Shown here: positions 6,399 to 13,874 of the stretch, in pieces
How the letters are laid out: every line of letters begins with the position of its first letter
How positions within the stretch are numbered: position 1 is the stretch's first letter
NCBI GenBank assembly: GCA_963981525.1
Contig: CAXCDZ010000016.1
Location: 1-14,656, forward strand
Reading direction: 5' to 3'
DNA: 14,656 nucleotides
Source of the DNA: CAXCDZ01 sp963981525
GTDB taxonomy: Bacteria > Patescibacteriota > Microgenomatia > UBA1400 > UBA12108
Translations under genes and position numbers: made by a program
The notes under the pieces: model-generated
Seen by the model: the letters and a program-made list of their open reading frames with translations, nothing else
Told to the model about the DNA's origin: nothing
Databases searched by the model: none

Positions 6399-7442
6399 TT
6401 ACTCGTTGAGCATGTAATGCACTTTTCTGGCTTGACCAAATTGTTTAAGAAATCCTTTGTCAACTAAGTTTTTTAACCTTCTTTGCGCGGTTCTATCTGT
6501 TCCTTCTACTATATCTCGAGCTTCGGTTAAAGAAATTTTCTGAAATTGCTTAACGAAAGAGAGAATGGCAATTTCTGGTTTGGATAATTCTACCTGTTTT
6601 TCACCACTCTTGAAACTAATTATACTCAACTCTTCGGCAAGAACCTCTGCTTCTATCACTACACCTCTGACAAAATATTCTAACCATGGAGTTAAATCTG
6701 CCTTATTTCTCTGTGGGTAAGTCTTGCCCAAACTAAGTGCTTGATAATATGCAAGTCTATTCTGGGCATAGTAATTATCTAGTACTAAAACTCCCTTAAA
6801 ATCATAACCTTGTAGTGCAAGTGAAAGTTTTGACAATAATCTACCAACCCTACCATTGCCATCACTGAATGGGTGAATAGTGACAAATTCATAGTGGATA
6901 ATACTGGCTAGTAATACTGGATGAAGGTCTTGTCCATCCTTATTGATCCAAGTGAACAAATTGTTGAGTAAGTCCTTAACTTTGCTAGCGCTGGGACCAG
7001 TGTATTGAACAATATCTTCATCCCCAACCACATTTACAATGTAGATTGGACCTGGTCTAATTTGTCCTGTTTTTCCGTCGGGCAATAGCTGATCTGCTAC
7101 TAGAGAATGAAGTTGGTATACATCTTGAATTGATAATTGTTTGCCAGTTTCTTTTCGCTTTTTGAGCCAGTCTAGAGCTTTTTTGTAGTTCTGAACTTCG
7201 ATCACAGCCTGATCTACTGCGCGAACTCGATTGCCCGCAAGAACGTCTTTGACTTGCTGAGAGCTGAGAGGGTTTCCTTCGATAGAGGTAGAACTGTGAA
7301 CTGAGTCTAGAGTGGCTCTGTAACGCAAACTAATCTCTTGCTCAGGAATAATTCTACTACTCTCAACAATGTGACTAAACTTCTCAATCTGGGCGATCTG
7401 ATTATTTAGTTGAGTGGTAATGACAAACTTTGGTTGATACAT
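6399..7442 (-). CDS. Fic-domain protein (class II inhibition) with C-terminal winged helix
   Basis: The protein has 347 residues. The Fic core motif HPFSDGNGR (190-198) is complete, with catalytic His190 and the Asp and Asn/Gly residues that bind the ATP phosphates. This predicts nucleotidyl transfer, usually AMPylation of a target hydroxyl. The N-terminal helix has the inhibitory motif STSIEGN (51-57, with Glu55 as the ATP-blocking residue), so the protein should be self-inhibited until triggered. Residues ~285-345 (KPEIAILSFVKQFQKISLTEARDIVEGTDRTAQRRLKNLVDKGFL) look like a winged helix-turn-helix that may bind DNA. Three TCGCGA sites lie just upstream. The coding region is AT-rich: two sampled 60-base rows hold about 30-33% G+C against about 52% in nearby rows of miaB and rny, consistent with recent acquisition. 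Its target is unknown; no antitoxin partner gene is adjacent. Confidence 0.92.
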   Translation of the reverse strand: MYQPKFVITTQLNNQIAQIEKFSHIVESSRIIPEQEISLRYRATLDSVHSSTSIEGNPLSSQQVKDVLAGNRVRAVDQAVIEVQNYKKALDWLKKRKETGKQLSIQDVYQLHSLVADQLLPDGKTGQIRPGPIYIVNVVGDEDIVQYTGPSASKVKDLLNNLFTWINKDGQDLHPVLLASIIHYEFVTIHPFSDGNGRVGRLLSKLSLALQGYDFKGVLVLDNYYAQNRLAYYQALSLGKTYPQRNKADLTPWLEYFVRGVVIEAEVLAEELSIISFKSGEKQVELSKPEIAILSFVKQFQKISLTEARDIVEGTDRTAQRRLKNLVDKGFLKQFGQARKVHYMLNE

Positions 7443-7452
7443 AGATGCCCCT

Positions 7453-7494
7453 AGTATACCATGAATCGCGACAGTATCGCGACAAATATCGCGA
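7453..7494 (-). promoter_or_regulatory. Candidate leaderless promoter with three TCGCGA operator-like sites for the Fic gene
   Basis: On the - strand an extended -10 box, TGG-TATACT (hexamer at 7453-7458), ends 10 nt before the ATG at 7442. Transcription would then start only about 3-4 nt before the start codon, and no Shine-Dalgarno fits in that space. TCGCGA occurs at 7466-7471, 7477-7482 and 7489-7494, spaced 11 and 12 bases, i.e. about one helical turn, where the -35 box would be. There is no TTGACA-like box at the right distance. Autoregulation by the Fic protein's winged helix is inference. Confidence 0.55.
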
Positions 7495-7499
7495 CACTA

Positions 7500-8303
7500 C
7501 TAACTACTGGCGGAGGAGTAGCTCATGAGTGCACGGTGCCAGAACTTGAGTGAGAGATAAACAAAGAGTGCGGCAAGAGGGAGAAAGTAGAGAAGGATTA
7601 GAGGGGTTTGGAACCCGAAGATGATGCGGGCGGGAACAGTGGCCATCAAGCCAAATGGAATGATGTAGGTGAGGAAAGCGCTCAAGTACTTACCATAAAC
7701 CTCGATCGGGAGAGAGGCCATTTTCTCCAGATCTCTGTAGAGCATGATGGTATTGTCAACCTCGAGATATTTGACCCCAATACTGATAATGACGACATGA
7801 AAGGCGAAGACGAATAGACCCATGATACTGATGATGATGAGAAGAATTAGTAAATTGACAGGGGTAATCTGGTAACCTGCATTATTCCATGCCCAGATGA
7901 CGATACCTGAGTAAGGGAGGACTAGTAAGAGATCCATCGGATCTGTGTAGGAGAATAGTGAGTAGAAAAGCTCGCTGAGTGGATTGAGGAGATAGAAATC
8001 AAAGGCGCCGTCAACTACCTTGCGACGAAAGACATATACTCCCCGGAAGAATAGCTGCGTAATAGTGGAGAGGAGGTTAAAGAGGGCAAGAATAAAGATA
8101 GCCTCGCTAAGATTGTAACCTGCGAGGGCGTGGGCACGATCAACCACGACGTAGACAAAGAGAAAGGCTGTGAATAATCGGAATAGTTTTCCGAAAATAA
8201 AAAGGACCGCGGCCCCTCTGGCGTTTGCAATCTGAGTCTCAAACTGGAGGAGGGTGAGGCGACGCCACACAAGCCAGTATGGTCTAACGTCCTTCAGCTT
8301 CAT
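7500..8303 (-). CDS. ABC-2 family transporter permease, second subunit
   Basis: The 267-residue polytopic protein has about six hydrophobic segments. Its early cytoplasmic stretch GVYVFRRKVVDGAFDFYLLNPLSELFYSLF matches the 'G.lDfyLLrPis.lf' signature of the ABC2_membrane_6 family (PF06182, formerly DUF990), whose members pair with a NatA-like ATPase. It would form the membrane channel with the permease encoded just upstream; the two genes overlap by 20 bases (8284-8303), so they are translated together. The start at 8303 has only a weak AGGA about 10 nt upstream. The substrate is unknown; family relatives have been tied to small-molecule efflux. It is the last gene of the ABC cluster, followed after 57 bases by the Fic promoter region. 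Confidence 0.85.
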   Translation of the reverse strand: MKLKDVRPYWLVWRRLTLLQFETQIANARGAAVLFIFGKLFRLFTAFLFVYVVVDRAHALAGYNLSEAIFILALFNLLSTITQLFFRGVYVFRRKVVDGAFDFYLLNPLSELFYSLFSYTDPMDLLLVLPYSGIVIWAWNNAGYQITPVNLLILLIIISIMGLFVFAFHVVIISIGVKYLEVDNTIMLYRDLEKMASLPIEVYGKYLSAFLTYIIPFGLMATVPARIIFGFQTPLILLYFLPLAALFVYLSLKFWHRALMSYSSASS

Positions 8304-9072
8304 ATGAATGGAGTCCTTTCTGCCACACCGCGCGTGCTAGAAAATAGATCACTAGGAGCCATCCAAGTTGAGCCGCGAGAAATCCTACAGGGCTAGTGAG
8401 TTCGCCAAGATATAGTTTGAGGGGAACGAACAAGAGATATGGGAAAGGAGTGAAGTAGAGAACGCGAGTGAGGGAGGAGGAGAGCATATCGAGCGGGAAC
8501 ATGGCGCCTGTGGCAAACTCCATAATCACCATAAGAAGAAAACGAGGAGCCCAGACATCACGAGTCCAGAAGGCAAGGGAGCCAAAGATGATATTGATAA
8601 AGAAGTAAAGGAGAATTGCCATGATGAGAGAGGCCGTGAAAATCAAAACCGCAACTAAGTCGGTTTGGAGAAAGACGGGAGGGCGAAAAACTAGAAGAAT
8701 AAGAGGGATCTCAAAAAAAATAAAAGAGAGATTAAAAAGCTTATCAGCAAGGTCACGGGTAAAAAAGAACTTAAAGACTGAGAGTGGTTTCATGAGGGGG
8801 ATGCTGAGGTAGCCTGAATTGATCATCCATCCGAGGTCAACTGTGCGACTACCCATAACTAGAGAGCGGAGGATGGTGGTGCCAAAGAGATAGGTCATGA
8901 TGCCTGAGAATGCATACCCGTAAATCTCTCCCCCACCTCCCAGAATTGAGCGCCACAAAAAATAGGGAATCAAGAAAGCAAAGATCTGCCTGATTCGCCA
9001 CATCACGAAGTTGAGCCTGTAGGTAAAGAATTCTTGTAAAGAAACTGAGAAGATTGTTAAGTATTTTTGCAT
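8284..9072 (-). CDS. ABC-2 family transporter permease, first subunit
   Basis: The 262-residue protein has about six hydrophobic segments (first at ~28-42, last at ~235-250). It opens with an N-terminal helix containing YRLNFVMWRIRQIFAFLIPYFLWRSIL. The loop DLGWMINSGYLSIPLMKPLSVFKFFFTRDLADKL is the counterpart of the RPLS loop found in ABC2_membrane_6 proteins, and it contacts the ATPase in related exporters. It is not closely similar to the second permease, so the exporter is expected to be a heterodimer. The ATG at 9072 has only TTGGA about 10 nt upstream. The 64-bp palindromic element ends 14 bases before the ATG, so its hairpin lies in the leader between the ATPase and permease cistrons and may affect coupling or mRNA stability. 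Confidence 0.83.
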   Translation of the reverse strand: MQKYLTIFSVSLQEFFTYRLNFVMWRIRQIFAFLIPYFLWRSILGGGGEIYGYAFSGIMTYLFGTTILRSLVMGSRTVDLGWMINSGYLSIPLMKPLSVFKFFFTRDLADKLFNLSFIFFEIPLILLVFRPPVFLQTDLVAVLIFTASLIMAILLYFFINIIFGSLAFWTRDVWAPRFLLMVIMEFATGAMFPLDMLSSSLTRVLYFTPFPYLLFVPLKLYLGELTSPVGFLAAQLGWLLVIYFLARAVWQKGLHSYEAEGR

Positions 9073-9086
9073 ATGTATGTTCCAAT

Positions 9087-9150
9087 AAGGTCTGACCTTT
9101 TTGGGCTGCTATTCGGGCTTGAAGCCTCGAGTCCTATAAGGTCAGACCTT
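9087..9150. repeat. 64-bp palindromic element, copy 2, overlapping the end of the ABC ATPase gene
   Basis: The arms AAGGTCTGACCTT (9087-9099) and AAGGTCAGACCTT (9138-9150) are perfect reverse complements. The length is identical to copy 1 and the middle shares TTGGGCTGCT and CTCGAGTCCTA with it; this copy also has the small inner palindrome GGCTTGAAGCC. On the - strand the right arm reads AAG GTC TGA, which gives the ATPase its last two residues and its stop codon. Confidence 0.85.
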
Positions 9151-10125
9151 GTCGGTTTTTTCAAAAACCGATCGAATGACATCATCCACGCTAGGATCAT
9201 TGATGGTAATGTCTGAGACTGGAAGATTAGTGAGGAGGCGGGTGGCCAGAGATGTAGAGAGGTCGCTCTCTACCTGGAAGGAGGCTGTGAGACCTGACTT
9301 CTTGGTGAAACCTGGGAAACTCTTGAGTTGTTTTGTGGTGACATTCTTGGTCAAGGTAACTTGGATCTCTTTGCCATGACCGAATTTTTTGACCACGTCT
9401 GCGAGGAGTCCGTCAAAGAGAATCTCACCTTCATTGATGATGATGACTCTTTTGCAGAGTTCCTGGACGTCGACCATGTAGTGGCTGGTAAGAAGAATGG
9501 AGCCGGAGAACTCAGAGTTATAGTCCTTAATAAACTTGCGAACAGAGCGTTGGACAATGACGTCGAGACCGATTGTAGGCTCATCAAGAAAGAGTATCTT
9601 AGGACGATGAAGAAGGGCGGCAATAAGCTCTGCTTTCATGCGCTCGCCCAGACTCAGTTTGCGCACCTGAATATCTAGCTTGTCCTCTAACCCAAGCATG
9701 TCAACTAGATTATTGAGAGTTTTTTTGTATTTTTGGTCAGTAATCCCGTAGATGTCTTTGGCAAGGCGAAAACTCTCGATCGCTGGTAAGTCCCACCAAA
9801 GTTGGTTTTTTTGGCCCATGACGAGACTGATCTGTTTGAGGAATGCGTGGTCTCGTTGCCACGGGTCAAACCCAAGTACGCGAGTCTTGCCCGCGCTCGG
9901 GTGGAGGAGGCCTGAGAGCATCTTGAGTGTGGTGGTTTTGCCGGCACCGTTGGGACCAATAAACCCGAGTAGCTCACCTTCTTCGACGAGAAATGAAATA
10001 TCTTTGACTGCTTCTTTGGTTTCGTACTCCCGCTTAAATATTCCCTTGAGAGAACCCTTAAGTCCCTGCTGCTTTCGATAAACCTGATAGTTTTTGGTGA
10101 GACCGTCGGCAATGATAGTGGGCAT
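9142..10125 (-). CDS. ABC exporter ATP-binding subunit (NatA-like)
   Basis: This 327-residue nucleotide-binding subunit drives the two ABC-2 permeases encoded downstream. Visible motifs in order are the Walker A GPNGAGKT (57-64), the Q-loop glutamine (MGQKN, Q105), the signature LSLGERMKAEL (157-167), Walker B ILFLDEP (177-183), the D-loop GLD and the switch histidine TSHYM (His215). The N-terminal insert KGSLKGIFKREYETKEAVKDISF is typical of the NatA-type ATPases paired with ABC2_membrane_6 permeases. About 75 C-terminal residues past the catalytic core make a regulatory domain. The ATG is 9 nt after the HU stop. The last codons and the TGA stop are within a 64-bp palindromic element, so the native C-terminus may have been altered by the insertion. 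The substrate is unknown; small toxic compounds are a reasonable guess. Confidence 0.93.
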   Translation of the reverse strand: MPTIIADGLTKNYQVYRKQQGLKGSLKGIFKREYETKEAVKDISFLVEEGELLGFIGPNGAGKTTTLKMLSGLLHPSAGKTRVLGFDPWQRDHAFLKQISLVMGQKNQLWWDLPAIESFRLAKDIYGITDQKYKKTLNNLVDMLGLEDKLDIQVRKLSLGERMKAELIAALLHRPKILFLDEPTIGLDVIVQRSVRKFIKDYNSEFSGSILLTSHYMVDVQELCKRVIIINEGEILFDGLLADVVKKFGHGKEIQVTLTKNVTTKQLKSFPGFTKKSGLTASFQVESDLSTSLATRLLTNLPVSDITINDPSVDDVIRSVFEKTDKV

Positions 10126-10134
10126 AGAGCCAGT

Positions 10135-10410
10135 TTACCAGATCGCTTTGCGGAGAGGCTTAGCGGCTTTGAAGTTAACTACGTTGTGGCCTTTGACGGT
10201 GATTCTTTTCTCACTATTACCAAAAGGTACGACATCTTTGGCACCGACTTTTGATACAGTGAGCGTGCCAAATCCGGAGAGGACTACTTTGTCACCTTTT
10301 TTGAGAGTCTTGACGACTTCGGCCAGGAATGTGTCAATTGCATCCTTGGAGGCTTTTTTTGTAAGGTGGGCTTTTTTGCCGACGACTGCATAGTAATCTG
10401 ATTTTTTCAT
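10135..10410 (-). CDS. HU/IHF-family DNA-binding protein with unusual arm
   Basis: This 91-residue nucleoid protein would bend and compact DNA as a dimer. The N-terminal helices (KKSDYYAVVGKKAHLTKKASKDAIDTFLAEVVKTLKKGDKVVLSGFGTLTV) match the family well, including the GFGTL turn at ~46-50. The usual DNA-gripping arm motif RTGRNPxTGE, with its intercalating proline, is missing. In its place is KDVVPFGNSEKRITVKGHNVVNF, before a conserved KPLRKAI C-terminus. DNA binding may therefore be weaker or different. The ribosome site is good: AGGAG 7 nt before the ATG. It lies 25 nt after rny and 9 nt before the ABC ATPase, so it may share a transcript with both. I do not assign hupA/hupB, because single-copy CPR HU genes are not named that way reliably. 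Confidence 0.85.
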   Translation of the reverse strand: MKKSDYYAVVGKKAHLTKKASKDAIDTFLAEVVKTLKKGDKVVLSGFGTLTVSKVGAKDVVPFGNSEKRITVKGHNVVNFKAAKPLRKAIW

Positions 10411-10435
10411 TCTAGATCTCCTATATTAATTATTA

Positions 10436-11968
10436 TTATTTGGCTACTTGGGTAGCGCGAGTTTCTCTGATAACGTTGACTGTGACGGTACCTGGGTAGG
10501 TTAGCTTTTCCTTGATCTCATCACGAATATCTGAGGCCATTCTCATAGCGTCATCATCACTCGCTTGGGAAGGATCCAATATAACACGAACTTCGCGTCC
10601 AGCTTGGATTGCGAAGGCATGGACTACTCCTTTGTAGCTCTTGGCGATATCCTCGATGGCGGTGAGCCTGGTCACGTATTCATCGTAGTTTTCGTAGCGA
10701 GCACCTGGCCTGGAACCTGAGATGGCGTCTGCGATGTAGACGATAATGCTTTCCTGTGAGGTGTATTCCTCGTCTTCGTGATGCTCTGCAACGGTATTGA
10801 TGATACGCTGGTCGATGTTGTATTTTTTGAGGATTTTGACTCCGAGCTCAACGTGACTACCCTCTTCCTCGAGGACTTTACCGATGTCGTGGAATAGGCA
10901 TCCCATCCGGACTATCTCTACGTTGGCGCCTGCTTCTTCGGCAAGCTTCATACCAATCTTGGTCTCTTCGAGAGTGTGGAGGATCATGTTCTGACCATAA
11001 CTTGAGCGGAACTTGAATCTCCCAAGAAGAGCTATTAAGTCAGTGGGAACGTTAAAGGCACTAACAGCGTGACAGAGTTTTTTGCCTTCTTCATACATTA
11101 CCTTTTCGATCTCGCGACGAGATTTGGCGACGTATTCTTCGATTCTGGTGGGTTGGATACGACCGTCTTTGATAAGACGCTCGAGTGCAACACGTGCAAT
11201 CTCACGCCTAACTGAGTGGAAGGAAGAGAGGCGCACCTCGCCGGGCGTCTCGTCCATGTCGATATCGACTCCGGTGAATTTCTCAAAAGCCTTGATGTTG
11301 CGACCATCTTTACCAATAATCCTACCTTTGACATCGTCGCTGGGGATCTTGACAGTGCTAACTGTGTATTCTGGGACATAATCAGTAGCGCCGTGATACA
11401 TGGAGTCAACTAGGAGCTCGCGAGCTTTGTCGTCACTGCCTTGCTTATATTCATCTTCGGCAACACGCAATCTGTCGGCGACATCACGAGTGATCTTTTT
11501 GTCGACTGCTTCTAGGAGAATTTCCTTGGCTTTGGCGCGAGTGAGACTGGCAATCTTTTCGAGCTTTTCGACTTGGGATTTTTTGACATCTGCGACTTCT
11601 TGCTGCAGCTGATCTAGTTTGGCATTTTTGTCTGCAATGGCTTGCTCTTTGCTGTCTAGGCTACTAGTACGTGTAGTGAGATCTTGGGATTGAGTGTTTA
11701 GTTTAGCCTGGAAATCTTGGAGAGACTGGCGGTTTGCTTCCGAATCATGCTTGACCTGAGCTCTAATCTTGTCTGCTTCTTCTCTGGCAAAGGCAATGAT
11801 CTCGCGTGCGGTTTCTTGCGCTTGGTTGATGAGGGCTGGATCTTGTTGCGGTTTGGTTTTTTTAGGCTTGGGTTGTTTTTTTAGACTTTTTAGCTTGGAT
11901 GGCTTTTTTAGGTCCTTCCCAACTGGCTTGTTAAAGGTGGTAAGTAGTGAATTGAGTAATGTGCTCAT
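10436..11968 (-). CDS. rny: Ribonuclease Y, without the N-terminal membrane anchor
   Basis: RNase Y is a metal-dependent endoribonuclease that starts mRNA decay. The 510 residues contain a coiled coil (~46-150, many Ala/Lys/Glu/Gln heptads) and a KH domain with GRIIGKDGRN (215-224). The HD domain has H331 (ILHTLEE), the HD pair H360-D361 (FHDIGK), EHHEDE (His396-His397) and D414 (IADAISGSRPGAR). All metal ligands look intact. Canonical RNase Y begins with a transmembrane helix; here the first 45 residues are hydrophilic and rich in Lys/Pro (KKPSKLKSLKKQPKPKKTKP). The start is firm: AGGAG lies 6 nt before the ATG and an in-frame TAG lies four codons upstream, so no anchor has been missed. The enzyme is probably cytosolic. 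A 147-base gap separates it from recX. Confidence 0.95.
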   Translation of the reverse strand: MSTLLNSLLTTFNKPVGKDLKKPSKLKSLKKQPKPKKTKPQQDPALINQAQETAREIIAFAREEADKIRAQVKHDSEANRQSLQDFQAKLNTQSQDLTTRTSSLDSKEQAIADKNAKLDQLQQEVADVKKSQVEKLEKIASLTRAKAKEILLEAVDKKITRDVADRLRVAEDEYKQGSDDKARELLVDSMYHGATDYVPEYTVSTVKIPSDDVKGRIIGKDGRNIKAFEKFTGVDIDMDETPGEVRLSSFHSVRREIARVALERLIKDGRIQPTRIEEYVAKSRREIEKVMYEEGKKLCHAVSAFNVPTDLIALLGRFKFRSSYGQNMILHTLEETKIGMKLAEEAGANVEIVRMGCLFHDIGKVLEEEGSHVELGVKILKKYNIDQRIINTVAEHHEDEEYTSQESIIVYIADAISGSRPGARYENYDEYVTRLTAIEDIAKSYKGVVHAFAIQAGREVRVILDPSQASDDDAMRMASDIRDEIKEKLTYPGTVTVNVIRETRATQVAK

Positions 11969-12115
11969 GTAATGCTCCTAATATATTAATTAAGCACTAG
12001 ATAGGAAAAGCACAGCAAAGACAAATGGAGGTTAGAGTGAAGATGAAGTGATTCTAAGTGTCATTATTTGTATTGTGAGTAATGTGTTCTATCTAGTAGA
12101 TATGGACATTCTACC

Positions 12116-12721
12116 TCACTCAGCCTGTTTAGACAATGCGTCCTTGATCTCGCTATATGAAAACCCGCGACGAGCAAGATGAGAAATGAGCTTGTCTTCT
12201 TGCAAATGGCTTTTTTTGTTGATGAGTGTGGTGAGAGCCTGAGAGTTGTTGGCAAAACTCGCAAGAACTTGCGAGATTGTTGAGCGGTCAATCCCCTTTT
12301 GGATCAACTCAGAAGTGAGGAGGCGAGTACTACGCGGAGAGTGGTTCATTCTTGACTCTACAAACCAAGTTGCAAACTCCAAGTCATCGATGTAGTTGAG
12401 CTTTTCTAGCCTCTCTAGGATACTGGCAATGGTGGTAGCCTGATTATCTTGCTTGTATAGGTATTTTTTGAGTCTGTCCTCTACCTCTCGACGCGATCTC
12501 GGGCGATAGGAAAGAAAGTTAAGAATCTTTGCAAGAAGACGCTCCTCCTCCCCCATGCTCCTCAGGGTAGTGAGTTCTAGGGTGGTGAGATTGAGACCTA
12601 CCTTGAGAGACTGGGAGATGACGACCTCTGCAGAGAGTGAGAAGGCAAATTGGTCGTCAAGATAAAGATTGACGCGAGTCGGATCCCGCTGGCCTGCCTT
12701 GAGTCTAGTAATGATCGGCAC
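12116..12721 (-). CDS. recX: Regulatory protein RecX
   Basis: RecX binds in the groove of the RecA filament and limits its strand-exchange and ATPase activity. The 201-residue protein is all-helical with the repeated three-helix pattern of the family: ILNFLSYRPRSRREVEDRL (~66-84), LNYIDDLEFATWFVESRM (~108-125) and a third repeat ending RRGFSYSEIKDAL (~184-196). It starts with GTG at 12721; the ribosome site AGGAGG is 5 nt upstream and overlaps the recA stop (TAGGAGG), so its translation is coupled to recA at a lower initiation rate. Position directly after recA supports the call. The gap to rny downstream (11969-12115) shows no strong hairpin or T-run. Confidence 0.92.
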   Translation of the reverse strand: MPIITRLKAGQRDPTRVNLYLDDQFAFSLSAEVVISQSLKVGLNLTTLELTTLRSMGEEERLLAKILNFLSYRPRSRREVEDRLKKYLYKQDNQATTIASILERLEKLNYIDDLEFATWFVESRMNHSPRSTRLLTSELIQKGIDRSTISQVLASFANNSQALTTLINKKSHLQEDKLISHLARRGFSYSEIKDALSKQAE

Positions 12722-12726
12722 TGAGT

Positions 12727-12733
12727 CCTCCTA
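12727..12733 (-). promoter_or_regulatory. Shine-Dalgarno fused with recA stop codon (TAGGAGG)
   Basis: TAGGAGG on the - strand holds both the recA TAG stop and the AGGAGG ribosome site of recX, 5 nt before its GTG. The same string at the same spacing is used between the AI-2E and TM-helix genes. Confidence 0.7.
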
Positions 12734-13795
12734 CTTATCTCGTGCTTCTTTGGCAAGTTTCTCGATTTTGAGTTTGATCTCTTTTTCGATCTTATTCATG
12801 AAGGCGGGCTTTTCCTCAAAGACTGCCTTGGTGGCTTCGCGACCTTGCGCAATAAGCTCACCGTTGTGCTTGAAGAAAGAGCCTGCTTTTTCTATAACCT
12901 CGTGTTCGACTGCAACGTCCAAGACTCCGCCGGAGCGTGAGATGCCATCCTTGTTCATGATATCGAACTCGACGATTCTGAATGGAGGAGAGACCTTATT
13001 CTTGACAACCTTGGCACGATGACGTGAACCAACGATAAGGTCACCGTCCTGAATATTGCCGATTTTGCGCATATCAATTCTGATTGAAGAGTAGAACTTG
13101 AGTGCGTTACCGCCCGATGTGGTCTCTGGACTACCAAACATGACTCCGATCTTGTGTCTGAGCTGGTTGGTAAAGATGACGACGGTCTTACTCTTATTGA
13201 TCGCTCCCGTGAGTTTGCGAAGAGCCTGAGACATAAGTCTAGCTTGGACTCCGATCATGGCGTCCCCCATTTGACCCTCGATCTCGGCCCTGGGGACGAG
13301 CGCAGCAACTGAGTCGATCACGATAACGTCAATTGCGCCTGATCTAATAAGAGTCTCGGTGATCTCGAGAGCCTGCTCTCCGTTGTCAGGTTGGGAGATC
13401 AAGAGCTCGTCCACATTAACTCCAATATCACGAGCACGTGAGGGGTCAAGAGCATGCTCTGCGTCCACAAATGCTGCGGTACCCCCCATCTTCTGGGCTT
13501 CGGCGATGACGTGCAAGCAGAGTGTGGTCTTGCCAGAGGCTTCTGGACCGTAGACCTCGGTGACGCGACTACGAGGGAGACCTCCGATGCCGAGTGCTAG
13601 ATCTAGATTAAATGCGCCTGTGGAGATCGCCTCGATCTCGACGTGTGCGCCGGAACCCAATCTCATGATGCTACCAGTACCAAACTGCTTCTCAATCTGA
13701 GACATGGCGACTGTGATAGCCTGGAGTCTTTCCTTTTTCTCGGAAGTTGATTTGCTAATTACTTCTGTAACTTCTTTTTTCTTTTTCTTTGCCAT
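12731..13795 (-). CDS. recA: Recombinase RecA
   Basis: RecA forms an ATP-dependent filament on single-stranded DNA and carries out homology search and strand exchange. The 354 residues are a full-length family member. The N-terminal MAKKKKKEV tail precedes the core. The Walker A is GPEASGKT (83-90), followed by FVDAEHALDP, the Walker B-like IDVIVIDSVAAL and the DNA-binding L1/L2 region QMGDAMIGVQARLMSQALRKL...FTNQLRHKIGVMFGSPETTSGGNALKFY. The C-terminus is short and charged (KIEKLAKEARDK). The ATG has AAGGAG 7 nt upstream. No LexA-type operator is visible in the ~85 bases upstream, so SOS control is not supported. recX follows after 9 nt. A candidate small RNA is transcribed in the opposite direction from the same upstream region. 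Confidence 0.98.
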   Translation of the reverse strand: MAKKKKKEVTEVISKSTSEKKERLQAITVAMSQIEKQFGTGSIMRLGSGAHVEIEAISTGAFNLDLALGIGGLPRSRVTEVYGPEASGKTTLCLHVIAEAQKMGGTAAFVDAEHALDPSRARDIGVNVDELLISQPDNGEQALEITETLIRSGAIDVIVIDSVAALVPRAEIEGQMGDAMIGVQARLMSQALRKLTGAINKSKTVVIFTNQLRHKIGVMFGSPETTSGGNALKFYSSIRIDMRKIGNIQDGDLIVGSRHRAKVVKNKVSPPFRIVEFDIMNKDGISRSGGVLDVAVEHEVIEKAGSFFKHNGELIAQGREATKAVFEEKPAFMNKIEKEIKLKIEKLAKEARDK

Positions 13796-13846
13796 CTTGG
13801 TCTCCTTGTTATATATATCTTTTGTAATACTACTATCGGTTATATT

Positions 13847-13874
13847 TTGCTATTTTGCAAGTATTTGCTATAAT
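13847..13874 (+). promoter_or_regulatory. Candidate promoter for the + strand small RNA
   Basis: The -35-like TTGCTA (13847-13852) and a perfect -10 TATAAT (13869-13874) are 16 bases apart, and TGC directly before the hexamer makes it an extended -10. Transcription would start near A13881. Confidence 0.6.

Noticed and set aside
6399..7442. Fic gene as the toxin of a two-gene toxin-antitoxin pair
   Set aside because: No small antitoxin ORF on either side; the inhibitory motif is within the same chain (STSIEGN), and the protein has the winged-helix layout of self-regulated Fic proteins.
5161..9150. Idea that the RAYT mobilises the 64-bp palindromic elements
   Set aside because: Those elements lack the GTAG head and GC-rich short hairpin seen in the RAYT's own REPs; the arms are different in sequence and length. 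They are probably separate families.
11969..12115. Possible small gene or RNA in the recX-rny gap
   Set aside because: No ORF with a ribosome site, no strong stem and no clear promoter pair; it is likely just the leader of rny.
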